A stretch of 13,221 nt of DNA. Source: Armatimonadota bacterium (lineage in GTDB: Bacteria > Armatimonadota > DTGP01 > JAHWJO01). The DNA lies in contig JAHWJO010000060.1 of the NCBI GenBank assembly GCA_019348365.1, forward strand, positions 1 through 13,221. The letters run 5' to 3'. Under the pieces are notes generated by a model that worked only from the letters and a program-made list of their open reading frames with translations, was not told the DNA's origin and ran no database searches. Both the position numbers and the translations under genes were made by a program. This document shows, piece by piece, positions 1 to 7,667 of the stretch; positions within the stretch are counted from its first letter, which is position 1, and each line of letters begins with the position of its first letter.

Positions 1-1
1 T

Positions 2-2677
2 CGGGCCTTCCCCCCGCCCCGCGTGGTGGACGACGGCGTCTCCCCCACCTTAGGCAACTATGATGCGACCGTGGATTCGTCCGGGGATCTCTTGCTGGCG
101 TACGTCGTCACTTCGACGGACAACCGTTCCGAAAACGTCCGCTACGCCCGGATCACCCCCGGCGGCATCCCGATCAAAACTGGGATCACCCGCCATGCCG
201 CTCCCCCTGGTGCAACCTACACCGCCCCCTACCGGGCCACCGAGCCGTCCATCGCCGTGGACCGGCTGGGGAGAGTCCACGTCGCCTGGGGGATTCCGCG
301 AGCCCACCCCGACGGACACAGCCTTCCGAACGAAATCCTGTACAGCCGCTCCGAAGACCGGGGCCGGAGCTTTACGGCCCCCTTAAACCTCTCCAATAGC
401 CCGCCCAGCCACTCCTACTATCCCCGGATCGCGACGGGCGCGGGGGAGACGCCGTACTTTGTGTGGGGGGAAAACGCGACCGAATGCACCCCCGATTCGG
501 TGCGGTGTTACCTGAGCGGCGCGCTGGTCTTCCGCGCGGGAGCCCCGCGAGTCCGGGTCGTGGACCCGAATCCGGAGCTGCTGGAGGAGGGGCGGGCGGG
601 GAGCATCCGCCTCCGCCACGACCTACCTGGGGCGGCGGCGCTCCACACGTACCGGAGCGGGACCACGGCGGACGGCACGTCGCAGCTCCTCCTCCTCATC
701 GAGTCCGACCGGGCGCTCCGGGTCTCCATCGAAGGGCGGGCCGAAGCCGACCTCGCCGACGGCGCGCTGGAGGTTTATGGGATCGAAAGCGCCCGGAAGG
801 CGTCGCTCTTGGCCCCGCCGCAGAGCGCGGGAGAGGGGAAATCGGTGGTGGCGCTCCTCTACACCCCTCCAGATGCGTTCGGGGCATATCCGGGAGGGCA
901 GCGGGAGATCCCCTTCCGCATCGCCCCGGCGGACGATCCCTCCGCCGAAGGGGTGACCCTGTCGCTGACGCTCGCTCGCCCGCCGGTCGTCCTCGTCCAC
1001 GGCCTCTGGTCCCGCCCGCAGGTCTGGATAGACGGGAAGTTCAAGGAAGCGCTGGAGAATCAGGGGTTCTATGTCGCCCTGGCCGATTACGAGGCCGCCA
1101 ATGCCGCCTCCTTCGACCCGCTCAGCAACAACCAGCCCGGGATCAATGCGGTGGAGGTCGCCGTCCGCGAGGCGCTGGAGCATTACCGGTTCAATCAGTC
1201 TCTCGCGGCATCGCAGGCGGATGTCGTCGGGCACAGCATGGGCGGGTTGATGACGCGGGGCCTGATCCGGCAGCCGGACTATCAACAGAGAAGCAATTTC
1301 GGGCGGGGCTGGGTCCATCGGCTCATCACCGTCGGCACGCCGCATTACGGTTCCCCCCACGCGACCCTGATGTATGACCTCCGCGATACCCCGATTCTCT
1401 TCCCCGGTTCGCGGGTCGTCACGCTGAACGACCTCTCCACGCATCTCCTGAATCAGCCGCTCGATCAGGGGGCCATCGAGGCGCTCCGACCGGGGAGCGA
1501 CGCTTATAAACATCTGGGGGAGGCCCGCGTCCCCGCCCATGCGGTGGTCGGCACATGGGAGACAAACGCCGGGGGGAGCCTAAATGCGATGCAGTTCCTC
1601 CTCGACCTCCTGACGCAAGGCGCAACGGACCTCACGGCCCTCTTTGGGGAGGCGTCCCACGACCTCATCGTCGGCGCGACGAGCCAGTACGGCGGCCTGC
1701 CCCGGAACGGCACGACCGCCACCCTGTACAGGGATACCGTCCATAGCGATTCGGTGAAGTTCCTGGGGGACACGGCGGAGCCCGCTTCGGCGGCCATCCA
1801 GGAGAAAGTGATCGCCCTGCTCTCCAGCGCAAAGCCCGAAGAGTTCGCCGACGGGTTTCCCGCTCCCCTCCTCGAAGCGAAAAGCCGCTCTCCCCGCCCC
1901 TTTAAGCCGCTCCAGGACCCGCCGGTGGGGGAGAAGGGAATCCGCATCACCCACCCGGCGACGGGCAGCGAGGTCCCGTACGGGAGTAGGGTGGAGGTGG
2001 CGGTGTCTCCGACGGGCGGGGCCGTCCTGAAGAAAGGAATCCTCCTGATCGAAGGAAAGGGCCTCCTCCCCCTCCCGAGCGCCCCGCCCCACACGGTCGG
2101 GTTCGCGCTGCCGCAGGGGACCGCGCCGGGCCAGCTGAACCTCGTCGCGCTGGCGCAGGACGAAACGGGGGCGATCCTCGGCGATGCGGTTCCGGTGCAG
2201 GTGAAGATGACCTCCCCCCCGAAGTGGATCGAAGCGGAGCCGGAGGAGGTGATCCTCACGGCGACCCGCCCGGCGCGACGGTTGAGGGTGATGGGGAACT
2301 ACGGCGCCTGGGTAGACCTGACACCTGCCTCGGCGGGGACCCGCTACGCCGCGCGGCGGGGAGAGGAGATCGTTCAGGTGGGCGAGAACGGGCTGCTGAC
2401 GGCGGTGAAAAGCGGGACGGACGTGATCGAGATCACCCACGGGGATCGGCTGGCTTTGATAACAGTGACGGTGCGGCTACCCACATCCGGAGATGTGAAT
2501 CAGGACGGAGCAGTGAACGTCGCGGATGCGGTGCTGGCCCTCCGCGCGATAGTCGGGTTGGCGCAACTGACGGAGGAGCAACGTTCCGCCGCCGATCTGC
2601 TCCCGGACGGACAAATCAACGTGGGCGACGTTGTGATGATCCTCCGACTCGCTCTGGGTCTGGGGAGGGCGGATTAA
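2..2677 (+). CDS. Secreted multidomain protein: sialidase-like repeats, lipase-like alpha/beta hydrolase, Ig-like domains, type I dockerin (5' partial)
   Basis: The frame is open to the left edge, so the N-terminus and any signal peptide lie outside the window; the GTG at 23 is only the first start-like codon. Numbering from it, residues 70-150 resemble BNR/Asp-box sialidase repeats (SEDRGRSFT at 110-118). A lipase-like alpha/beta hydrolase fold spans about 320-600: oxyanion motif VHGLW at 325-329, nucleophile elbow GHSMGG at 403-408 (Ser405), probable acid Asp547 (SHDLIV) and base His574. Residues about 640-725 look like an Ig-like domain and 735-818 like a BIG2 domain. Residues 823-884 form a dockerin type I with two calcium-binding loops (DVNQDGAVNVAD at 824-835; a weaker second one ending NVGD at 866-869). 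It probably acts outside the cell as an esterase or lipase anchored through dockerin-cohesin pairing. The substrate is unknown. The triad assignment is by motif position only. Confidence 0.85.
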   Translation, partial: RAFPPPRVVDDGVSPTLGNYDATVDSSGDLLLAYVVTSTDNRSENVRYARITPGGIPIKTGITRHAAPPGATYTAPYRATEPSIAVDRLGRVHVAWGIPRAHPDGHSLPNEILYSRSEDRGRSFTAPLNLSNSPPSHSYYPRIATGAGETPYFVWGENATECTPDSVRCYLSGALVFRAGAPRVRVVDPNPELLEEGRAGSIRLRHDLPGAAALHTYRSGTTADGTSQLLLLIESDRALRVSIEGRAEADLADGALEVYGIESARKASLLAPPQSAGEGKSVVALLYTPPDAFGAYPGGQREIPFRIAPADDPSAEGVTLSLTLARPPVVLVHGLWSRPQVWIDGKFKEALENQGFYVALADYEAANAASFDPLSNNQPGINAVEVAVREALEHYRFNQSLAASQADVVGHSMGGLMTRGLIRQPDYQQRSNFGRGWVHRLITVGTPHYGSPHATLMYDLRDTPILFPGSRVVTLNDLSTHLLNQPLDQGAIEALRPGSDAYKHLGEARVPAHAVVGTWETNAGGSLNAMQFLLDLLTQGATDLTALFGEASHDLIVGATSQYGGLPRNGTTATLYRDTVHSDSVKFLGDTAEPASAAIQEKVIALLSSAKPEEFADGFPAPLLEAKSRSPRPFKPLQDPPVGEKGIRITHPATGSEVPYGSRVEVAVSPTGGAVLKKGILLIEGKGLLPLPSAPPHTVGFALPQGTAPGQLNLVALAQDETGAILGDAVPVQVKMTSPPKWIEAEPEEVILTATRPARRLRVMGNYGAWVDLTPASAGTRYAARRGEEIVQVGENGLLTAVKSGTDVIEITHGDRLALITVTVRLPTSGDVNQDGAVNVADAVLALRAIVGLAQLTEEQRSAADLLPDGQINVGDVVMILRLALGLGRAD

Positions 2678-2690
2678 TGGCGGGCCGGAG

Positions 2691-2837
2691 AAGGTGGGCG
2701 CGGCCCCCGTCGAGTGGATGTACCCTCTGAAAGCGAAGTACCCGCTGCGAGCGTAGACGCCGGAAAGCGTGGCGTACGCCTACTACAACCCGGAGATCCG
2801 GGGTGTCGCCCCGCCGCAGGAGTTGACAGTGCGGTAA
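2691..2837 (+). pseudogene. Decayed coding remnant resembling the C-terminus of an alpha-2-macroglobulin-like protein
   Basis: Right after the dockerin gene, a different frame reads about 48 codons with the GC-rich third positions typical of this genome, broken by one TAG at 2754-2756 and closed by TAA at 2835-2837. Before the stop it reads VEWMYPLKAKYPLRA, and after it TPESVAYAYYNPEIRG, then VAPPQELTVR. The pattern (YxLrAkYPlrAxTPxxxxYxYYNPexrG...P, then a final strand) resembles from memory the receptor-binding C-terminal domain of bacterial alpha-2-macroglobulins, which trap proteases. The TAG could be a single-base change from AAG or CAG. No start or ribosome site belongs to it. It is read here as the tail of a gene whose body was deleted. 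Codon bias and single-stop continuity are seen directly; the family name is a judgement without a search. Confidence 0.45.
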
Positions 2838-2877
2838 CTCTGCGACCAAAACGGAGGTCTAATCCGCTGGAAGTCAA

Positions 2878-2912
2878 GGGAGTCCCAGGAAAGCGTCCTG
2901 GGACTCCCTTTA
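2878..2912 (+). terminator. Rho-independent terminator after the dockerin gene region
   Basis: A perfect 13-bp stem (GGGAGTCCCAGGA / TCCTGGGACTCCC) with a 5-base loop AAGCG is followed by TTTAT. The T-run is short but the stem is very stable. It sits about 200 bp after the dockerin stop and 46 bp before the groES promoter, so it insulates the chaperonin operon. Confidence 0.8.
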
Positions 2913-2957
2913 TGCTTGCTACCTCCCCTCTCGCCTCCAGATTCCCTGCTCCTCTCC

Positions 2958-2987
2958 TTGACTTCTGAAGAATGCCGTTGCTAGAAT
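2958..2987 (+). promoter_or_regulatory. Sigma70-type promoter of groES-groEL
   Basis: The -35 box is TTGACT (2958-2963) and the -10 box is TAGAAT (2982-2987), 18 bp apart. Transcription would start near 2994-2996, just before the CIRCE element, which is the usual arrangement for HrcA-repressed chaperonin promoters. Confidence 0.75.
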
Positions 2988-2997
2988 ACGGGTGGAT

Positions 2998-3024
2998 TTA
3001 GCAGTCTCGACAAACGAGTGCTAA
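2998..3024 (+). promoter_or_regulatory. CIRCE operator (HrcA binding site)
   Basis: The inverted repeat TTAGCAGTC - 9 bp - GAGTGCTAA matches the CIRCE consensus TTAGCACTC-N9-GAGTGCTAA with one change (G for C at the seventh base of the left arm). It overlaps the predicted transcription start of groES, so the HrcA repressor would block the operon and release it on heat shock. hrcA itself is not in the window. Confidence 0.93.
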
Positions 3025-3103
3025 ACGTTCTCTAGGCTCCTGTTTTAACCTCGCGCCGGTTGCTGACCGTGCGCCCTCATCTTTGGAAAGGGAGGTGGCT
3101 CTC

Positions 3104-3388
3104 TTGATTCGACCTTTAGGTGACAAAGTCGTTGTCAAGCCCTCGGAGAGCGAACAGACCACCGCCGGCGGGATCGTGCTGCCGGATACCGCTCAGAAAA
3201 AGCCCCAGGAGGGGAAAGTCGTCGCCGTCGGCCCCGGACGCGTCCTGGACGACGGCTCCCGCAAGACTCCCGCCCTGAAAGAGGGCGATACCGTCATCTA
3301 CGCCAAGTACGGCGGCAACGAAGTGACGGTGGACGGCGAGGATTACATCATCCTCGATGAAGAGTCGATCTACTGCGTTCGGGAATAA
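3104..3388 (+). CDS. groES: Co-chaperonin GroES (10 kDa)
   Basis: A 94-residue protein of normal family length. It forms the heptameric lid of GroEL and closes the folding chamber in the cytoplasm. It starts IRPLGDKVVVKP, has the mobile loop at about residues 14-33 with the GroEL-contacting hydrophobic tripeptide IVL (24-26, within GGIVLP), and the typical KYGGNEV segment (68-74). The start is taken as TTG at 3104 because AGGGAGGTGG (3089-3098) lies 5 bases upstream and this gives the family length; a TTG at 3083 would add seven residues and has no ribosome site. It is the first gene of the CIRCE-controlled operon and is followed by groEL after an unusually long spacer. Confidence 0.97.
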   Translation: MIRPLGDKVVVKPSESEQTTAGGIVLPDTAQKKPQEGKVVAVGPGRVLDDGSRKTPALKEGDTVIYAKYGGNEVTVDGEDYIILDEESIYCVRE

Positions 3389-3394
3389 ACGTTC

Positions 3395-3531
3395 AGCGGT
3401 CAGCCGTCAGCAGCTTTACTTTTTGAATCATGCTGACCGTGATGAGTCAAGATACTCGTTGGAATCCACCCCCATAATGAAAGAATCGGATCGGAGTCAG
3501 AGGTTCGCTGACCGCTGACGGCTGATCGCTC
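3395..3531. repeat. 17-bp inverted repeat in the groES-groEL spacer
   Basis: AGCGGTCAGCCGTCAGC (3395-3411) returns in inverted form at 3515-3531 with 16 of 17 bases matching, enclosing about 100 bp. A second, nested hairpin, TTGAATCA / TGAGTCAA (3423-3430 and 3443-3450, 7 of 8 pairs), lies inside. The outer arms are made of GCTGAC-type units (GCTGACCGCTGAC on the right side). The right arm ends 3 bases before the groEL Shine-Dalgarno sequence AGGAGG (3535-3540). It could be a small mobile repeat or an RNA structure affecting the groES:groEL ratio; the sequence alone does not decide. The rest of the spacer shows no coding signal. Confidence 0.7.
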
Positions 3532-3550
3532 ACAGGAGGAGTGAATCACA

Positions 3551-5176
<1,626 letters not shown>

Positions 5177-5198
5177 GTCGGTTCATCCGTAGCCAAAA

Positions 5199-5248
5199 GG
5201 CATGAAAAAGAGGCAGGAGGGAAAATCCTCCTGCCTCTTTTTCATGCC
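5199..5248. terminator. Bidirectional rho-independent terminator between groEL and the toxin-antitoxin pair
   Basis: A perfect 22-bp stem (5199-5220 paired with 5227-5248) closes on the loop GAAAAT. The GC-rich core GAGGCAGGAGG is flanked by AAAAA on the left and TTTTT on the right, so transcripts from either strand end in a stem plus a U-run. It serves convergent groEL (+) and the antitoxin gene (-). The antitoxin stop codon (5242-5244) lies inside the right arm. Confidence 0.92.
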
Positions 5249-5571
5249 GTTACCACCGAGAGCGAGGCTTTCTCCTGCCTCGTTTCCTCCGTGGTAATGA
5301 CGATCTTTACATCGCTCCCAAGAGCGTTCACCATCCTTAAGAGCCGTTCGACCGGATAATGAATGAACTGGCCCCTCAGGAGGGCATCCAACTCCGGCTC
5401 ATCCAGGCCGAGTCGTTCCGCCGCACCCCTCCCGTCCAGACCCCGCTGCTGGAGCAAGGCCTGGAGATTCACGACGATTTCAGCTTTCAAGAGATGTTCC
5501 TCAGGGTCCGGTAATCCCAGATCCGCAAAGACATTCCCCGTCCCTCGGATCACGGCTTCTTCACTGCTCAT
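5242..5571 (-). CDS. HigA-type antitoxin, XRE-family helix-turn-helix protein
   Basis: A 109-residue protein with the layout of HigA-like antitoxins that follow Gp49/RelE-type toxins (HTH_37/XRE family). It opens with the characteristic GTGNVFADLGLPDPEEHLLKA block (residues 10-30), then a helix-turn-helix at about 38-75 (AAERLGLDEPELDALLRGQF) and a final VKIVI strand typical of the family. It should bind and neutralise the toxin and repress the operon. The start is taken as ATG at 5571, with AAGGAA about 10-12 bases upstream; this gives an 11-bp overlap with the toxin gene and so translational coupling. An ATG at 5592 would add seven basic residues and lacks a ribosome site. The gene is second in a toxin-first operon and ends inside the shared terminator stem. 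Base composition is less GC-rich than groEL, which fits later acquisition. Confidence 0.85.
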   Translation of the reverse strand: MSSEEAVIRGTGNVFADLGLPDPEEHLLKAEIVVNLQALLQQRGLDGRGAAERLGLDEPELDALLRGQFIHYPVERLLRMVNALGSDVKIVITTEETRQEKASLSVVTA

Positions 5572-5953
5572 CTGAATTCGTTTCCTTCTCATCCATCCAC
5601 TGCTTATAGTCCTCTTCCGCCCGATTCAATCGGGACTGAATGAGATCCAGATCATGGCGAGGGGTCGCGATGCCGTGCTTCGATTTCTTCTGAAAGGCGT
5701 GCAGGACGTAAAGAACCTCGGTAAAACGAACGGTGTAGACGACCCGGTAGGTATCCCCATCGTGATCCTCAACGATTTCCAGAACCCCGGCTCCGTGAAA
5801 GCCTTTCAGCGCCTTCGCTTTCGGATGCCTCTCCCCCCTCTGCGCCCCATACAAGGCATAACCGAAAAATCTCTGCACCTCTATCGGCAAAGTTTTCAAA
5901 TCGTCCAGGGATGATCCTACCCAGAACACCGGTTTTAACCGCACTTCAGGCAT
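5561..5953 (-). CDS. HigB/Gp49-type toxin (RelE superfamily mRNA endoribonuclease)
   Basis: A 130-residue protein resembling phage-derived Gp49-like/HigB toxins, which cut mRNA on the ribosome. Visible hallmarks are KPVFWVGSSLDDLKTLP at the N-terminus, the central block AKALKGFHGAGVLEI (46-60), the core strands TYRVVYTVRF (68-77), and VLYVLHAFQKKSKHGIATP (80-98) with the basic and aromatic residues (Arg70, His85, Phe87, Lys89-90) that carry activity in this superfamily. An acidic tail follows residue 115. The start is ATG at 5953; no Shine-Dalgarno sequence precedes it, but a perfect TATAAT lies 5 bp upstream, so the mRNA may be leaderless. It is the first gene of the operon and overlaps the antitoxin start. 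Active-site assignments are by analogy with RelE/HigB. Confidence 0.85.
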   Translation of the reverse strand: MPEVRLKPVFWVGSSLDDLKTLPIEVQRFFGYALYGAQRGERHPKAKALKGFHGAGVLEIVEDHDGDTYRVVYTVRFTEVLYVLHAFQKKSKHGIATPRHDLDLIQSRLNRAEEDYKQWMDEKETNSDEQ

Positions 5954-5958
5954 ATCTC

Positions 5959-5964
5959 ATTATA
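5959..5964 (-). promoter_or_regulatory. Probable -10 box of the toxin-antitoxin operon
   Basis: On the minus strand TATAAT (5964 to 5959) ends 5 bp before the toxin ATG, so transcription would start at or next to the start codon. No good -35 box is seen 16-18 bp upstream. ATATC..CAT is repeated directly across this site (5952-5968), a possible antitoxin operator. Confidence 0.45.
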
Positions 5965-5984
5965 TCATCCTGTGCAAGGCGACA

Positions 5985-6262
5985 GAGGAGCTACTGCGCC
6001 AGATCGCGAACAACGCGGGCCTGGAGGGCTCTGTGGTCGTGGAGAAGGTCCGGAATCTGAAGAAGGGCCAGGGCCTCAACGCGCAGACGGAGGAGTATGG
6101 GGACCTGGTGAAGCAGGGCGTGGTGGACCCGGTGAAGACGACCCGGAGTGCGCTGCAGAACGCCGCATCCATCGCGAGCATGGTGCTGACGACGGAGGCG
6201 CTGGTGGCGGAGAAGCCGGAGAAGAAGTCCAACGGCGGCGGCGCGGGCGATGGCATGGATGA
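5985..6262 (+). pseudogene. Truncated second copy of the groEL 3' end (copy 1)
   Basis: This segment repeats groEL from about residue 447 to the tail, in the same orientation and frame (offset 1096 bp). Bases 5994-6193 are identical to 4898-5097 over 200 bp. After that the changes are synonymous (ACC to ACG, GAA to GAG, CTC to CTG), then the tail differs by one extra glycine codon and reads GGGAGDGMDDEC instead of GGAGGGMDDYDM. The stop codon is lost and the frame runs on to a TGA at 6420-6422. There is no ribosome site or promoter, and the ATP-binding and apical domains are missing, so no working chaperonin can come from it. A weaker match (IIxxxATEELLR against IIRRAVEEPLR) extends about 20 bp further left. 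It separates the toxin-antitoxin pair from the methyltransferase gene. Confidence 0.93.
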
Positions 6263-6281
6263 CGAATGTTATCATCCAGCG

Positions 6282-6303
6282 CCGGTTCCGAACCGGTTCC
6301 GAA
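6282..6303 (+). repeat. Two tandem 11-bp units (CCGGTTCCGAA)
   Basis: CCGGTTCCGAA occurs twice in a row, followed by a degenerate third unit (CTGGACCGAAC, 6304-6314). It lies just past the end of groEL copy 1 and outside any gene. The junction of the two units contains the palindrome AACCGGTT. Confidence 0.75.
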
Positions 6304-6353
6304 CTGGACCGAACCCTGAGTGTTCCCACACATTCCGCAACCCTCAGCTGACG

Positions 6354-6388
6354 AAAAAAGCCGGTCTTTTGATGAACGTCCGGCCTTT
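6354..6388 (-). terminator. Probable terminator of the methyltransferase gene
   Basis: On the minus strand the stem GCCGG (6384-6380) pairs with CCGGC (6364-6360) around a 15-base loop, with extra A:T pairs after a one-base bulge. Six T residues follow (6359-6354). It lies about 40 bp downstream of the methyltransferase stop codon. The GC stem is short, so strength is uncertain. Confidence 0.6.
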
Positions 6389-6426
6389 CTTCTTGAGGCT
6401 TCTTGTAAAACGGTTGCGTTGAGGGC

Positions 6427-7359
6427 CTAGAGCTCTGCCGCCACGAGATCTGTCGGACTTAACTCTGTAGTTGCAGCCGATGATTTCTCATAGATCATCA
6501 GCCGGTAGGTTTTATGCCGCAAAAAAGTATCGGCGTTGCGCGTCCCGCTAAAATATTTCGTGTTGAGCTTTTGAATCTTTTTTCGGAAGAGCCAATGGAG
6601 CGACCGGTAGAGGACGGAATATCGGCTTCTCAGGTGCTCGGAGGCGATTGTTTTTAACGGGATGATGACCTGGTGGATCAGGTCTTCGGCAAGATCCAGG
6701 GTGGGAGCCGTTTCTGCCGTGATGTCAATGTTTGCAACGGACTCGAATCTCTGGTCCACCATCATCTGTTGGAATTTTGCGAAGTCATGTCCCCCGCCCA
6801 TCGGAGATTTTCCCATCTCCGGCAGGCTGAAGAAGTCCATGATCAGGAGCGAACCGCCCTCTTTCAAGTAGCGGTAGGTGTGGGGCACCAGCTTTTCCAG
6901 CTTCACATACTGAAAGCTCTCGCTGAAGATCAGCGTGTCGTACTGCTTTTCTACCTCTAAGTCTTCGAATTTACACTCATAAATGGGCAGCTCTGCGCCC
7001 AATAACTCTCGCGCTCGTTCGGTGAGCAGGGCGCTGGGTGAAACGCACTCCACCTCGTATCCTCTGTCAACCAGCTTTTTCGCCAGGGTGCCGGTCCCAC
7101 ACCCCACTTCCAAAATAGTCTGGGTATCGGCAGGGAGGTGGGCGATCAGATACTCCTGATACTTTTCCTGAGCCTGATGCAGATGGCCGGGCTCAACCGG
7201 TAGGTCCTCCGTCCAAAATCCATAATGAAGGTGATCGGTTTTCAAAAAATAACGGCTCAATATCAAGGCGATGGACAGCCCGATCTCTTGCGTGTGCTCC
7301 TTCGTGGTTCGTGCCAAAGCCAGCTCCCGTACATCTGCCTGATTGCCAAAGTAACTCAA
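6427..7359 (-). CDS. Class I SAM-dependent methyltransferase
   Basis: About 310 residues with a Rossmann-type SAM-binding domain: motif I LEVGCGTG (residues 83-90), the acidic strand after it (YEVECVSPS), motif IV region YDTLIFSESFQYV, and YLKEGGSLLIMDFF after it. The N-terminal region (ALARTTKEHTQEIGLSIALILSRYFLKTDHLHYGFW) and the basic C-terminal part (RSLHWLFRKKIQKL) are outside the core fold. The substrate is not recognisable; small-molecule or sugar/lipid methylation is possible. No in-frame ATG exists near the N-terminus. TTG at 7359 keeps the whole N-terminal helix; TTG at 7317, with GGGAG 6 bases upstream, is a good alternative and fits a possible TTGACT -35 box about 17 bp before TAGGTT. 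Base composition is clearly less GC-rich than the flanking genes, and it lies between two groEL fragments, which suggests insertion by transfer. Confidence 0.8.
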   Translation of the reverse strand: MSYFGNQADVRELALARTTKEHTQEIGLSIALILSRYFLKTDHLHYGFWTEDLPVEPGHLHQAQEKYQEYLIAHLPADTQTILEVGCGTGTLAKKLVDRGYEVECVSPSALLTERARELLGAELPIYECKFEDLEVEKQYDTLIFSESFQYVKLEKLVPHTYRYLKEGGSLLIMDFFSLPEMGKSPMGGGHDFAKFQQMMVDQRFESVANIDITAETAPTLDLAEDLIHQVIIPLKTIASEHLRSRYSVLYRSLHWLFRKKIQKLNTKYFSGTRNADTFLRHKTYRLMIYEKSSAATTELSPTDLVAAEL

Positions 7360-7417
7360 CCTATCACATGGAGAGAGGGGAGTCAATCTTTTCCTTCTTC
7401 GGAGGCAGAGGGGAGAA

Positions 7418-7613
7418 GAAGGGATCGGCCTGACCATCCTCCGCCGGGCGGTGGAGGAATGCTGCGCCAGATCGCGAACAACGCGGGCCTGGAGGGCTCT
7501 GTGGTCGTGGAGAAGGTCCGGAATCTGGAGAAGGGCTAAGGCCTCAACGCGCAGACGGAGGAGTACGGGGACCGGGTGAGGCGGGGTGGGATGGACCCCG
7601 TCGAGACGACCCG
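7418..7613 (+). pseudogene. Decayed third copy of a groEL 3' segment (copy 2)
   Basis: This matches groEL 4856-5049 (about residues 436-500) in the same orientation. Bases 7462-7527 are identical to 4898-4963 (66 bp). Outside that block it is broken: one base is missing just before the identical block (frameshift), CAG has become TAA at the GQG position, and several codons carry non-synonymous changes (AAG to GAG, CTG to CGG, GTG to ATG). It is older or less constrained than copy 1. It fills most of the 308-bp gap between the methyltransferase and the LgoD-like gene; nothing else is recognisable there apart from a 6-bp hairpin (7639-7656) without a T-run. Confidence 0.9.
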
Positions 7614-7667
7614 TACCTCTTCCACTCCTCGCGTCCGGCGTGTGATCCTCCACACGATTAACGCAAA

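Noticed and set aside
6033..6422. A possible small protein from the groEL copy 1 frame
   Set aside because: No promoter or ribosome site; it is the tail of a truncated groEL with a read-through end, so it is treated as a pseudogene.
7225..7539. A plus-strand open frame ending in groEL-like sequence
   Set aside because: Its first part is antisense to the methyltransferase N-terminus and it only runs into the groEL fragment by chance before the TAA there.
7639..7656. Hairpin CGTGTG/CACACG as a terminator of the LgoD-like gene
   Set aside because: Only 6 bp of stem and no T-run on the minus strand.
5242..7667. A complete mobile element or integrative island
   Set aside because: Despite the direct repeats, there is no integrase, transposase, terminal inverted repeat or target-site duplication in the window.
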